Assembly: GCA_032164245.1 (NCBI GenBank)
Contig: JAVMKO010000003.1
Span: 132,935,924 to 132,999,923, forward strand
Reading direction: 5' to 3'
DNA: 64,000 bases
Source of the DNA: Sternotherus odoratus
Lineage: Eukaryota; Chordata; Testudines; Kinosternidae
This document shows, piece by piece, positions 11,299 to 23,535 of this stretch; the stretch's first letter is position 1, and every line of letters starts with the position of its first letter. The notes beneath the pieces are model-generated. The model worked only from the letters and a program-made list of their open reading frames with translations, was not told where the DNA came from and did no database searches. The translations under genes were made by a program, and so were the position numbers.

Positions 11299-11700
11299 CT
11301 ATACAAGTATCCTAGCAGCAATTGAAAAGCAGATTCCATATGGGCCCTTGTCCTGACTTGGGGTGTTTGACTGCAGGAGCATGCAGTTGCTTGATTGGAA
11401 AGATGCATTTGAAACAGAACTCAAAAGAGAGTGGATGTAATCATTAACTGACTCACCTTCTGGATGTGACAAGTGATGAATCAGCGTAAACTTGCCTGAA
11501 GCTTTCTTCGGGACGATACCCACAGGGGAAACCCTCATATGCTCAAGTGGAGCGTTATCAGACAGACCCACTATTCTCCCCACATGCCAGTTCTTTTCTA
11601 TCTTGCCTCTTACCACCCGAGGCCATATAACTGCTGATCTCAGCTTCTTTGCCAACATTTCATCTTGGGGCCTGAGTAGGATGGTTGAAACCCTCCACAA
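11299..11700 (-). pseudogene. Reverse-transcriptase fragment of a DIRS-like retrotransposon
   Basis: The 133-codon frame carries RVSPVGIVPKK (residues 56-66) and IHHLSHPEGESVND (residues 74-87), preceded by a helix with GKIEKNWHVGRIVG. This is the fingers-region pattern of the RT in DIRS-like and related vertebrate retroelements (SPLG-VPKK, then LIHHLS-P-G-SVND). A frameshift follows: at 11317-11346 another minus-strand frame reads AHMESAFQLL, matching the palm motif in which Asp precedes I-E-S-A-F. That catalytic Asp is replaced here, so the enzyme is dead. The initiation codon of the open frame has no meaning; this is a pseudogene piece. Confidence 0.65.
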
Positions 11701-12213
11701 AACCTTTACACAGCTATTGTGTGTGGTGGGGTTTATTTATTTATTTTTAAAACTTGTCAGTCTATTTCAACAACCAGGAAAACATTTTTATCTGCCCTCA
11801 CTGGAATTTCTCCTCTTTGCAGGCCCCTTTAATCAACCCTTGGCTTTTTCCACTGTCTTGCTTTGATTTGGATGACTGCTTGAAGCACCTGCTAATAGCC
11901 TGGAGCATTCATGCCTAAATTTGCAGTTTCTGTACCACTCACAATCAAACTGTTAGTAAACAGCCTTCTGGAGCACCTGCTGCATTATTTGGGGCTAGGA
12001 GTCTGTTCTCTGTTTGCTGAGGAAAGCATTTTGTACAATGCTGTCTTTCTCTACCCCTGTCACAGTCCATCCCATCCATCACCTAAATTGCATGCTGTAC
12101 CGTAGCCACATGTTGGCCTTAAAAGTAACATCAGAATGCTTGATCTTCTCCAGCTTTTGAATATTGTGCAGGATTTTTCCAGGATACTAGGGTAATGGGT
12201 GTGGTACAACTAT
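11701..12213. other. Unassigned DNA upstream of the RT fragment
   Basis: On the minus strand this is where a gag-like gene of the DIRS-like element would lie. I recognise no motif. Confidence 0.3.
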
Positions 12214-12433
12214 ATAATAACAATCTAGCTCTTATACTTGTGATCAGTAGATTGCTAAGCACTTTACAAAGGAGGTCAGTATCTTTATTGCCATTTTACA
12301 TTTAGCGAAACTGAGGCATTCAGTGGGGAATTATTTTCCCAAGGGGACCCTCTAGGCCAGTGGCAGATCCAGGAACAGAACCTAGATCTGCTGATTTTCA
12401 GTTCACTGCTCTATTCACTAGGCAACACTGCTT
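12214..12433 (-). mobile_element. tRNA-derived SINE, near full length
   Basis: Read on the plus strand, it starts with AACAATCTAGCTCTTATACTT, continues GCTAAGCACTTTACAAAGG, CATTTTACATTTAGCGAAACTGAGGC, AGGCCAGTGGCAGATCCAGG and AGAACCTAGATCTGCTGA, and ends CTATTCACTAGGCAACACTG. Its complement is the order of the Cry-like SINE (head GTGTGGCCTAGTGGATAGAGC, B box, body, AAAGCGCTTTGAGATC tail). It probably inserted into the older DIRS-like wreck. Confidence 0.8.
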
Positions 12434-13090
12434 CTGGATAGACGTACAATGAAGGAAAGAAGAAAAAAAATCCTAGAAGCCTATAGAATATCCCTGGTCC
12501 TCTTCCCCAGGCAATGATCGCTCACATCAAAGCTGCTCTCTTCACTGCTTTTGAGATTCTTTTGTGCCAGTCTCCTACATGTATCTTCTAGATCTTTTAC
12601 CTCCCCTTTATCATGCATAAATAAGAATCTATGGTGGAGCTCCATACACTGTATTTTCTCATTCATATCATCTGGTACCTCCAAGTTGGACTAACTGTGC
12701 ACAAGACTTCCCAGGTATCATGGTCCAACAGGGCAACTGAAACTGTGCTCTTTGTTCTCTTTCTCTGGTGCATTGGGTTTCCCAGAACCCTGTTCTATGC
12801 CTACAACATTAATGTCATGGGATTGCTCCCTCCAAAAATAATCATTTATTTTCTCCGTTAGAATAACTGCTGTTAGCAGTTATTGGAGATGGATAAGCAC
12901 CGGGTTTGTCTGTGTACACCTACATTACCTGCCAGTCTCATTATCAGAAAGATCATGTTTTTTTCCCCTCAAGTTTTATTCTTGAATTCAGTCATATCAT
13001 GCCTGCCTCCTACTGTCTATGTTGATTGAAGTGTCATTAGTGCAATGTAGGATTCCCCTCAGCAGATACACAATATCTTCCCAATCTTGT
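12434..13090. other. Unassigned DNA with one coding-like minus-strand frame
   Basis: The minus strand at 12481-12684 is open for 67 codons with a charged, protein-like composition (for example the stretch KGEVKDLEDTCRRLAQKN). It lies on the 5' side of the RT fragment on the same strand, so it could be a gag-like remnant. I recognise no family and it may be chance. Confidence 0.3.
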
Positions 13091-13092
13091 TA

Positions 13093-13385
13093 CTCTTGGG
13101 GGGGGGAATTCTGCACCAAAAAATTAAAAATTCTGTGCACAATATTTTAAAAATCTGCAAAATTCTGCATATTTTATGTCAAAATAACGGAACGTAATCA
13201 CACTGGTCAATTATTTTGGAAATTTATTTCAAAATACTTGACAGCAAGTATGTCTGTAATAAGAAACAACAAGTAAAGATTCAGGAAGTGTTTTTTTGAC
13301 AAATGGATTCCTTACTAGACATTTTAATACAGAACTTTGAGTAATAATTTATTTAGACTACAAAACAGAAATGTATTCCTCATAT
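13093..13385. repeat. Dispersed repeat of unknown class
   Basis: It begins with a G tract followed by AATTCTGCACCAAAAAATT and repeated ATTCTG(T/C)GCA-like words. It continues through AATTATTTTGGAAATTTATTTC and GACAAATGGATTCCTTACTAG. I recognise this text as a recurring turtle repeat, but I cannot place it in a class and see no termini. Confidence 0.45.
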
Positions 13386-13625
13386 GTCTCAGAAACAGTG
13401 CAAAGGCTTGAAGGAGTCTGGGGTAACAGAGGAGCTGAGGGAAAGGGAAGTAATCGCTGCGAAGGAGCCTGGGAGTGAACCCGGAGGACTGTTGGGTGTG
13501 GGTGGGAGAAGTGTGGAACAGGGCTTTTTTGAGAGGTGGGGAGGAATTCTTAGGGAGTTAGGTAACCTCCCCCATGCAGACCCTGGCTGACTCCTCCCCT
13601 CCCCCATTCTATCAGCCATGAATAG

Positions 13626-13850
13626 CATAGCTGAAGTCGATGTATTCAGGTCGACTTACCTCGGCGACTTCACAGCGCTGAGTCCACTACTGCCTCTCCC
13701 CTGTCGACTCTGTGCCTCTTGCCACGGTGGAGTTCCGGAGTCAACGGGAGAGCACGGGGCGGGGGGGTCATTTATTGCGTCTCGTCTAGATGCGATAAAT
13801 CAATCCCCAAAAGATCGACCTCTGGCAGGTAGTGTAGACCTGGCCTTAGT
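13626..13850. mobile_element. MITE relic, GTGTAGAC-ending family
   Basis: It has CTGAAGTCGATGTATTCAGG near the left, an interior with CTGTCGACTCTG opposite GGAGTCAACGGGAG, a GATCGACC block, and a right end with GGTAGTGTAGACCTGGCC. It shares its order with the copies at 2042-2266 and 34079-34386. It is diverged and has no coding capacity. Confidence 0.65.
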
Positions 13851-15767
13851 GCTGTGATGTGTGGCACAGCCACCCCAACTCTTCCAGAGTAACTTTTCTT
13901 GCCCTAGCCCATAGGCCTTTTGGCAGGCAGGGCATCCTTAAGTCAGGACGTAAGAGTCTACTCTGCTCATCTAATCGAATAAAGAAAAGGGGAAGTCCCC
14001 AGGTTAAAACATCCTGCTTTCAATCCCTCAAGAGGACCTCTTTATTTTATTTTTTATTTTTTTAAGATATGGCAAGTTTGTAATCTATCCTATTTGTGAA
14101 TGCTAAAATCCTTTTACCTTAGGATTTTAAAAATGATCTCTCTCTACATTCTAATTTCCCCCTTGTAATAGTTTAAATACTCCCAAAACTGACTCTTAAA
14201 AATTAAGATAAATAGTTGTCAAAAGAAACACTGTAATATTTCTCTGGAGGGCAGGGGAACATTCTTGTAGCTGAATCTCTGAAATGTAACTGCACCAGTC
14301 TAGTTGGGGAAAATTTGTTTGAAGACGTATTACGTTCCACGATCAAATGGAAAAAATGGCACCTGTCATCATATTTAGAAAACAGCTGGGTAGCATGGCC
14401 AAGTGCCACAGTCTCTTTTCACATGGCCCTTATGATGAAACCATCCAAGCTCCTTTCTAAGCAACTGGAGAAACCCTGTGCCTTTAAATGGTTACAGAAA
14501 CATCTACTTAAGGGACAGCTCTTATTGCAGCAAAGTTTGCTTCTGATGCTTCTAATTAACAGTTAATGGCTTACACTTTACTTTTGTAGCCCAGTAGGCT
14601 TTCTTCTATGGTCTTTTTCAGCTATTTGTGGCAGTCAGATGTCTGCATTTTGTGCTGCTTTCGTGCTCTTGTTTTGAACATACAGAACACATTTAAAATA
14701 AGTCTCAAGCCAAAATTTCTTTAGTAGTTCAATATTGAATTTAAATGAGTCAGCATTTCCTACGTGTAGATTTTTCTTTTATCTAAGCTATTTAAAAAAT
14801 AACATAAAATTCTAACGGTTAATTGCCCTTGCTGATCTGGTCTTTGATGCCAAATCGCCTAAATACATATATACGTATATATTTTTTTTAATTAAAATAT
14901 TTATATACACAAAGAAAACTTTGGTCTTTTTTACATTTGCAAAGATAGCTCCAACACATGCTCATTTAAAAGAATATTTTTTCCAGCTGAACACAGTAAG
15001 GGAACACGCTGAAACTCCACTGCTATTTCAGAAAGCAGGTGTGCTTGTAGAGATTAGCAGTTTTCATACTGATTTTGAATTAAATGACAATGGGATTACT
15101 AACAAAGAATATATATTACATTATCATACATGATATACACACACTCAGACACTGCATCTGAATTTAACAACCCCTTTTTAGAAATATCGCTTCATGGCAT
15201 AATAACTTCATAACTGTGAATGATTCTTTAGAGGTGCCATCTTTCCAGCAGCAAGCCTAGCCCACTGACCTAGGGCTCAAAACTGCTATTTTTCTCATTT
15301 CCAATAGAGTGGTCTTTAATACAGACTACACTGAAACGGAAGAGGAAAGCTCTCAATGCACCACCCAAGGAGGAGGAGCTGTGGGGAAGCACTGCTTGCC
15401 CAAGCCAGGGGGAAGAGAGGCAGCTTCCCTCTGTTTTGATCAGAGGTGGGTGAGCTGTGCTGTCACCCCGTGCCCTGTTACTGTAACCCCTGCATTGAAG
15501 TCATAGGGCCCAATCTTCCATCTCTTACTCATACAGGTAATCACAGGGTCTACTGATGTTACTAAGGCGTAGACTCATGTTACTCTGGCATAGACTCATT
15601 CGGAGGAAGTGATTAAAAGTTATTGACATTTAACTTCTTTAAAGAAACCATGTGAAAATGGAAAGAACCAACATGTACCTTTTTACTAAAAATAAATATC
15701 CCCCTGATTTTGGATGAAAAAGCTCAGTTAGAGATAAAACCCAGATTTTCACCTGGCCAGCTCTCAG
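13851..15767. other. AT-rich DNA, nothing recognised
   Basis: Includes T-rich stretches (14041-14065 and 14880-14890) and a TATACGTATATA run near 14868. I see no repeat family or exon. Confidence 0.35.
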
Positions 15768-15960
15768 ACCCTGGTCCTCGGTATCGAGCTGGGGACCTCT
15801 GGAGCTTAGTGTATGAGCCTGTACAGCATGAGCTAAAAGCCAGTTGATTGGTAGTTGAGGCTGCAGAGCAAACTCATTAATCTTTCTCTCTAAGTGGTCT
15901 TGGTGCCCCTAGGTGTGGTGTTCTGTCCCATCCAGGAGACGTGTGGGTTACACAAGGACA
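15768..15960 (-). mobile_element. tRNA-like SINE fragment, second family
   Basis: The complement of 15768-15850 reads like a tRNA: TTTAGCTCATGC (A-box-like) and later AGAGGTCCCCAGCTCGATACC (B-box-like). The text differs from the Cry-like SINEs, so this is a separate tRNA-derived family or a tRNA pseudogene with a body extending to about 15960. The body is not recognised. Confidence 0.45.
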
Positions 15961-16015
15961 ACAGGATCAGCCTCCATCTGATATGTATCTTTGGATATGG
16001 CTTCACGGGGATAAA

Positions 16016-16190
16016 AAACCCACAGCAGGCCCTTCTCAGCTGACTTGGGCTTGTGTGGCTTGGGTTCCTGGCTGAAATATTGCTATGTAGACATTCAAGA
16101 ACCCACAGCTTGGTCTCTAGCCTGAGCCTGAACAGTTACACAGCAATTTGTAGCCCTACAGACTTTTTATCCCATGTAGACATACCCTAA
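16016..16190. mobile_element. Palindromic MITE ending in GTAGACATACCCTA
   Basis: AACCCACAGCAGGCCCTTCT, CAGCTGACTTGGGCTTGTG and ATTGCTATGTAGACATTC are followed by a partly mirrored right half (TACACAGCAATTTGTAGCCC) and the terminus CATGTAGACATACCCTA. This is a decayed long-palindrome MITE common in turtle DNA. The left terminus is not clear. Confidence 0.6.
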
Positions 16191-18191
16191 GATGCAAAGC
16201 CTCTTGCAGCTGCATTTCCAGACTATGGGCTGGATTGGTGGTCACAGGCCCTCTGTGCCACTTACTCAGTGGGTTGGGGCCACCAAGTCCACATCAATTT
16301 TGAATTCCACGACCCCTCCCTGGTTCGCATCCCTGTGCGACATATACAGGGCCACCCCCAAGGTAGAATACAGTGGCTGGGAAGGCCTTTTATGAGCCTT
16401 CCACACTAGAGATGAATGATACCACTCAGACAGAATACCTCTCATCCCCAATTTACCAAAAATCTTACCGCAAATCTGTCTTGTGGGATTAACTCAGAGC
16501 TATCCATAAAATGAGAATCCCTCAAGTCCTCTGTGTCTCCCAATGGATGGTCAGATTCAGTAGTGAACACTTCATAAATAGTTCTGGTGCCAAGAAACAT
16601 TGGCTCTTCAGAATCAAGACTCAACTTGATGCTGAAGGCACAGAAAAATTCAAAACTTCTGAGAGTATATTTTTAACATTTTTAATAGAATATAGGGGAG
16701 AAATGAGGCCATGAATAATGGATGTATTATTATCACATGTCAAAGTGTACAGCATCATCACATGAGAGTGGACTGAAATTGTGACTTTCCTCATGAGCAA
16801 ATAAAAATATAAGTCATTCTAGAGTGGAAAGTCTGAGGGAGAGCAGCACATCACTCTGTGTCCCAGGAGTTCTACTCTTGCCACTAAATTAAACCCCACT
16901 GACTGCTCTCACTTGATGAACCCTTTTGGAAGTTCTTTTTTTAAAGCTAACAGATTGGACTTCTAATTTTAGTTCTGATGGCATATAATTAGAAATTTTT
17001 CCAAACTTGTTTACAAACACCTGCACTGGGAGCATGTGCCTGCAATTTTAGAAGGACTCACTTGTCACCTCTAGCTGGGGGGTGAAAGGGCATTTCAGTT
17101 CCCTGTGCTTGTACAGTTGCTTGACACTAGAACAAAAGTTGCTGCTTTAACCCCCCCCCCCCCACACACACACACACACACCCTGACAGTGGTGTTTTGA
17201 GTGGGATTCTACATGCTGAACTGACATCACCTTTATTTTTTTTATAAAGGTGTTTTTTACTGCCTTGAGATCAAAAGGGTGGTTGATTTAATGGAGAAAG
17301 TCCAATGACTAATTTTAGTCACTCTATTCTGCACTGGAGAGAATGATTTTTATGTTTTTCTTTGTTTATCCATAATGTAAACATATTACTTTCTTGGGTA
17401 CAGTATTTCAGTAATGGATTCGGAAACAGTTGTAAGAAACCCTACTACAAGAAGCTGAATATCAGAAATGAATACCTGTAGTTGAGCATGAAAAGCAATG
17501 ATCCCCTAACATTTTGAGTGGGGCTTCAGTGGCATCCATCTCCTTATGTGGAATTTCTGTGGTAGGGTGAATTTCACACTAGGCTCATTGCCAGCCATTT
17601 TGTCATTAAAGAACAAAAATTGTATTTTGTGTTCTGAGGATGGTATAAAATAATCAAGAACACAAAACATTAACGTTTATAGAATTACTTGCACTGGCAT
17701 TAGAACTGCGAGCTTAGCATGGCATATTGTGACAGTAATCCTTTGGCTCCTCATTTTTGCCCTTATATCCATTATACCAGGACGCTAGCTGCTGTATTTA
17801 GATTTAATAATGTTGCTGGTGAATTTTCAAAAACAACGGGGCAGGTTATGTCTCCCCAAGGGCATTTTATGCTGCTAAAGGGGGCAGAAAAAACTCTCAG
17901 AAAATACCCCTAGGGATGGGACAGTGGAGTTATAAGCAGCCCTATTGGCTGCTCTCTGCAGTAGTTATTCCTAGCTGCTGTGCAGCCCATTGTTAGCTCT
18001 GGGGAAGCACGTATCCTGGGAGCCACATTAGTCCTAGAACGAGCATTGAATCTGGAAGGGACAAAGGTGCCATAAAGCAACTTTCCTTTCCTCCCACCTC
18101 CTGTGCTGTGCCGTATAAGTGACCCAGATCCTATGCTGAGTCTGTGTGTTCATGTTAACACAGTAAAAGCAAGGTGAGTGTGGTCAAAGAA
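16191..18191. other. AT-rich DNA with C tract and CA microsatellite
   Basis: A C tract followed by CA repeats lies at 17151-17181. Otherwise no family is recognised; short frames at 16192-16714 lack support. Confidence 0.4.
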
Positions 18192-18340
18192 GTTACTTAG
18201 CCTTTCTGTACCTCTAAATCCATATATGTAAAATGGGGGTGATAATTCTCACCTCCCAGTGGTTCTGTGAGGCTTAATTATTTAGTGTTTCTAAAGCACT
18301 TTGAGATCCTGACCTAGAGGACGCTGTAGAAGCCTAAAGT
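18192..18340 (+). mobile_element. SINE tail fragment
   Basis: TTAGCCTTTCTGTACCTC, TGTAAAATGGGGGTGATAAT, TTCTGTGAGGCTTAATTA and TTTCTAAAGCACTTTGAGATC are the 3' body and tail of the tRNA-derived SINE group. The head is missing or too decayed to see. Confidence 0.65.
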
Positions 18341-21300
18341 CATATTTTTATTTATTTACTCTTGTATCCTTACAACAAATGTGTTTGGCAACTGTTTTCC
18401 AACATGCTTTTAGGTGACCTCATTTTAATAAGGCTTCCCTGTCAATGTTAGACAGGATTTTTTTTAAAACATTCTAGCCAAAACTGAGCTACAGATATGA
18501 CCCTTAGGAAGTCTACAGAATAGTTTCTTAGCAAGTGAAGATGCAAATAGCTTCAAACATGATTACAACCCTTAATGTGGTCACGGTCTGAGCTGATCAG
18601 AATTAGAAATAACTGACATTCTAGATATCACTGCTTCTGATTCAAGGTTGACTGTAGACATTAGGCAAAAATAAAATCTCCTACCTCGCTGGAACTTGCA
18701 CTTTTTGTATTTTCTTGAGGGTTCCTCTGTTCAATGGGAGAAAAGAAACCACCTTCCAAATTGATGATGAACGGAATTGTTGCTTCATGCCAGCGTTATC
18801 AGTTTTCCTCTATTTTTGTTTGCTTGTGTCAGCTCTGTGCCCACTTTACTAAGTGTTAATATGTAGAAATGTTTCCAAAAGGTTATGGGAGGCTCAGAAA
18901 GCAAGAACTATGCAAGTATGGAAATAGCTACCTAGCCAGAATAGTCTTTTTAAAAAAACAAACCCATATACAAAAACTGTACGAGTCCTTTAAGATTATG
19001 AGACTAGAGTGATTACAGTTAAAATGACTGGCAAGATCTCTTAGATTTGCAAGATAAAGAGGAAAATAGGTGATAGAGATGTAATAGTTGCAATGCCATC
19101 CCATCAACTTCTCCTTCAATCTGATGTAGTCTCTCATATGAAGGCTCATCATTTTTGGATGAATGAACGGACTGTGTGTGTTTAAGTGATAACTTTTCCA
19201 GGGACTCTCATGGCTCACATTCTGCAAGATGACCAACTTTTCTTATGTTGGTTTCCGAGAGAGAAAGAGAGAATCTAGGAAACTATTAATTGAAAAGAAT
19301 GGAGTAGTATCTAAAAGAAAGAATAAGTACTTCAGTGTTCTGGGCTCATAATACCTCTTTCGTTCCTTTGGTCGATGAGTTCCCTTTCTATGTTTAATAA
19401 GGAAAGGATTGCTATCCCTAGGAGTTATGTGTAACTGAGTGCATAAGCTTGATGCATGTTGAACACTTGTGTTCATATGCAGCTACCCATAGGGAGCTTG
19501 GGGGAGGCAATCTGTGGTTGTGTTTTAATATCAAATATGATTGTTGCCAAAAGGAATTCACAAAGTGTGTGAAGTACCAGTAACTAAGTTAGAGCTGCAT
19601 TCTCAGTGCATGAAAAAATATCAACATGGTAAAAAACTGGCCTATCTGGTGCAGATCCTCTCCCATTTTCCATACCTGTTCAGCTTTTTTTTTTTCCAAT
19701 ACTAAAACTGGCTATATTCTTCTTAAAGGAAAGTAAAGAAGAAAGCGAGCCAATTTTATTTACTGTAAAGAAGCAAAGATGAAAAGGACTATGAGAACCT
19801 ATTAACTATCAGAGTGACACTGACTACTGGAAATGATCATAATTTTTCCCCTTTAATGCTTGGCACCTTCACATTGTATATTGGTAAATGAAGTCATTTA
19901 AGAAAGTACGTGCTTCTCTGAAATAGTGCCACGCTATGGTAAATACTCATTTTCTCTGTTTAGTTGCATGTTAGATACTGGTTGTGACTGTGGTTCACCA
20001 GAAATTTAAGGTTGAACTTTCCTTGCTGTGCAAAAAGCCAGGACAGGACCCTTGTACCATTTAAATCCATCTCCAGTCCTATTTGGAGGGCTTAAGTGGT
20101 ACATCAGATGTGGGGGTGAAGGGGGACCCTTTGTATAGGGGATGAATTTCACCCTTAGTGAGAACTAAAACCACTTCTGTACTGTACTTGGCATAAATGT
20201 GTGGCTAGAGCAGCGTATTTCTGAGTAAAGTGTGGGAGTACTTTGGCTCAAGCACATGTACTTTTTAATGAATTGGCCTTGCTATAGTAGCTGAAGCCAA
20301 ATAAGGTGCTCAAGCCTAGAACACTGGGGAGGAAGTTGAATTGACACAAAGCACAGTCATAGTTTTTAACTTTATATAATGTATTTCGCAATATATTAGA
20401 AAATGAACTTTGTGACAAGTGGCAAGACCTGTTATGTAAGTAATCCAGCTATAGAGCTGGTTGGTGTCCGTACTTTCATTTGAGCTTCCCTGCAATGTGA
20501 GTCTTGAAGGAATGAATGCCTGACACTGTCCCTTCTTGGCTCTCTGATAAGTCATTTGAATCTGTCTTTCCATATAGTCACTTTCCAAGCTACTGAATAA
20601 AAATAAGGGATTTTTTCATGGAGTACTTTAAAAGAGAGCTGTTAATCAATTTTTCTTATTATTTTATGCCCTGTGATTTTTACACTACCCCCACCAGCTG
20701 GTTAATCATGCAAAAGCTGAACACTTCATTAGCCAGAACATGTTTGCCCATGGGCATTTCTGTAGTAAATTAGTTCTTTCTATTTATACAGGTAAGTCAT
20801 GGCCAAAAGACTTTAAGGTGCCAAAGGTAAGGGTTGGAATTAATTCCTTTTCTGAGTCTTCAAGAGAACTCGTTTTTAACTCTGAGCACCAGTGGTTTGA
20901 AATTACTTTTGAATTAAAGATGATATGGAGAAAAGATCATTTTCAGGCTGGTCCAAAATATATTGTCTTTCTGGATGTCTAATGTGGCCTCAGCTGGGTA
21001 TTCTCCTTTAAAAAAAAAAGTGTGTGTGTGTAGGAGGCAGGGGACATATTGATCACTGCTAGGGCACTTTTTGCACACTAGGTGCCTTTAAACCATTAAT
21101 TGAAAAGATGTGGTTTATAGATGCTTTGTTCCCTCGAATCAAATGATACTGTCTGAAAGCGTACAATAGCCCAACAATGAATTTAGCTTTCAATCAAAGG
21201 CTGAATAGTTCTTGACTGTATATCACCATTTCCTGGAGTCAATGTCATTTTATGTCCACCTACAATATAAAGTCTAGATGGTGGTTGCCTTAATTTAATT

Positions 21301-21787
21301 GATCACATTCATTAAGGAGCCAGTTGTGAATTCCTGACATGCCCTCAGCTCCCACTGATTTCAGTAGCTCCTTTGGGTGGATAAGGTGTGCAGGATCTAG
21401 TCCTAAGCCTCTAAAAAGTTACCATTTTTCAGACTACTGAATGAACACTAAAATTCCTGCTAAGTTTAGGCCGTAGCTCCTGTCCGCTTCCTTTTCTAAA
21501 TGACTGTAAGAGCATCCCAGAAATGTAGATATTTGTCACCATGTCCCTTTGGTCGGCTTTGCAGTATTTTACTACATTTTTGCAAATGAATTTGGTGCTT
21601 GGTATGCAGAAGGTGAAAATTACATTGTTGTGGGGGCGCCATTAACTCATAGCTGATGTGGAGCCATTTTAAAAATTTTGGGGCTTGGGTGAAGTTTCAG
21701 TCCAGTTTGTTTTATTGCATATTTACTAATTAATGATCAGACTGTGTTACTCTTACTCATGCTGAGTAGCACTATATCATGCAAATA
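18341..21787. other. AT-rich DNA, few traces of repeats
   Basis: A weak short repeat lies at about 20035-20165 (CAGGACAGGACCCTTGTACC to GAATTTCACCC). A foldback-family fragment with CCCACTGATTTCAGTAGC lies at 21335-21410. A TG microsatellite sits at 21021-21031. No exon is recognised. Confidence 0.35.
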
Positions 21788-22012
21788 GTGTGGCCCTATG
21801 GGTAGAGTACCTGACTGGGACTCACGAGGACTGGGTTTTATTCCCAGTTCTGCCACTGGTCTGCTGTGTGAGCTTGGGCATGTTACTCCTTTTCTTTGTT
21901 TTCAGTTTCCCTTTCTGTAAAATGGGGGTAGTAATACTGACCTCCTCTGTAAAGTGCTTTGAGATCTGCTGATGTAAAGTGTTATACAGTATAAGAACTA
22001 GGTGTTGGTGGT
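21788..22012 (+). mobile_element. tRNA-derived (Cry-like) SINE, full length
   Basis: The head GTGTGGCCCTATGGGTAGAG has an A-box-like segment. GGTTTTATTCCCAGTTCTGCC holds the B box. The body includes CTTGGGCATGTTACTCC, CAGTTTCCCTTTCTGTAAAA and GGGGGTAGTAATACTGACCTCC. The tail is GTAAAGTGCTTTGAGATCTG, ending AGAACTAGGTGTTGG. This is the best-preserved SINE in the window and serves as reference for the others. Such elements are transcribed by RNA polymerase III and moved by a partner LINE. Confidence 0.88.
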
Positions 22013-22139
22013 AGCCTTATTACTTGAGGAATAAGGTACCCGTCATTATCAGTAACGGTGGCACAATCTTGGCTTTACAGATTTTGAAAATAAGATTAAG
22101 TATCCGTAGCTGCCACGAAAGCACCTGGGTACTTTACAT

Positions 22140-22551
22140 CCACAGCTCTCAACCTTTCCAGACTACTGTACCCCTTTCAGGAGTCTGATTTGTCTTGTTT
22201 ACCTCCAACATTCACCTCACTTAAAAATAATTTGCTTACAAAATCAGATATAAAAATACAAGTGTCCCAGCACACTATTATTGAAGCATTGCTTACTTTC
22301 CCATTTTTACCATATAATTATACAATAAATCAATTGGAATATAAATATTGTTCTTCCATTTTCAGTGTTTAGTATACAGAGGAGTATAAACAAGCCATTC
22401 TCTGTATGCAATTTTAGTTTGTACTGACTTCACTAATGCTTTTTAGGTAGCCTGTTGTAAAACTAGGCAAATATCTAGATGAATTGAGTCCCCACCTTGA
22501 AGATCTCCGAGTACCCCCAAGGGTACACATAACCCTGGTTGAGAACCACTG
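22140..22551 (-). mobile_element. Non-autonomous hAT element, Charlie-type ends
   Basis: The right end GGTTGAGAACCACTG (22537-22551) is the complement of CAGTGGTTCTCAACC. The left end is a damaged version, CACAGCTCTCAACC. Direct copies of CTTTACATC flank it (22132-22140 and 22552-22560), agreeing with an 8-bp hAT target duplication plus a chance base. It is the same family, inverted, as 53947-54360: both share ACTTCACTAATGCTTTTTA and CCTGTTGTAAAACTAGGCAA or their complements. Confidence 0.88.
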
Positions 22552-23394
22552 CTTTACATCAATAAAGCAATCACTTTTAAAATGGTATAGCGGAACTCCC
22601 TGCTCACTAAGAAAACTCCCATTCCCTGTTATGACTAATGGTTGGTCCAATGGCTGGCAAGACAGATAGGTCTTACATTGTGCCTATAAGCTTGGCAGAC
22701 TTGGTCTCTGGAGGAACACCACAGGGAGCAGGTTCCAGACAGCTGTGTCTTCCGCTAAGAAGGTCTTGCCACAGCCCCTGGAGAGAGTAACTCCTTGAGT
22801 GTCACCCAGTGGACTGCTGGACCTTGGCTGAGAGAAATTTGCTCAGCTGACTGGGTCCTAGTTAATAAGGGGTTTAACCAATTATAACCAAGCCACTGAG
22901 CTGCTTCTGACCTGACGCAGACAGGCAGGATAAAATGCGCTGCCAGAGTTTGAATTTTGCAGTGTAGCTATAGAGGCCCTTATACTGAAAAAGACGTAAA
23001 AAGAAATGTTCTTAATGATAATAAATCTCATTCTGGGCAGCCTGTTGAATCATCTAGCTATAAACCTGCTCTCAATAAGATATTTTGTGTGTGTGTGTTG
23101 TGCTAATTTCAGTGGTTCCTATGCATTAATCCTGCAACCTGTGAGTTAGAACTGCAGGATTTGTTCTCAAGGAGTTTTTAAAGATAGATATTGGTTCCCA
23201 CCAAGAAGTGAAATCATTTACTTCACCTTTCTCATAATCTACTAGGAGTCCTGAAAGAGACCCACTTTGTCAGATGCATGCAATGGAAATCCATAATCCC
23301 TCATAATATTACACAACATTTCGGTGTTACAAGATTGGATTTTTTCCAATTTTTAAATGTTCTATTTATTTGGTTATACGATGCTGCATCTTAT
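22552..23394. other. Unassigned DNA, possibly an unknown dispersed repeat
   Basis: The segment 22678-22940 (with TCTCTGGAGGAACACCACAG and AAGAAGGTCTTGCCACAGCC) is less AT-rich than its surroundings and resembles sequence I associate with dispersed reptile repeats. I cannot name it. Confidence 0.3.
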
Positions 23395-23535
23395 TTCCCC
23401 TTTTTATGCATGTCTAAAATTTTGGGGCAAGACTGTCTTTTGTATGTGTCTTTGCAGTGCTTTGCACAGTGGGCCCTGGTCTTGATTTGGGGATTCTGGA
23501 CACTGCTGAAATATTTATATTAAATAAAAGTACTA
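23395..23535 (+). mobile_element. Old LINE/SINE 3' tail (L2/L3-like)
   Basis: GGGGCAAGACTGTCTTTTGT, TTTGCAGTGCTTTGCACAGTG and GGGCCCTGGTCTTGATTTGG, ending in an AT-rich ATTAAATAAAAGTA tail, match the 3' tail text also seen at 33230-33390 and 44935-45070. It belongs to an ancient L2/L3- or MIR-like group; the exact family is unsure. Confidence 0.5.
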
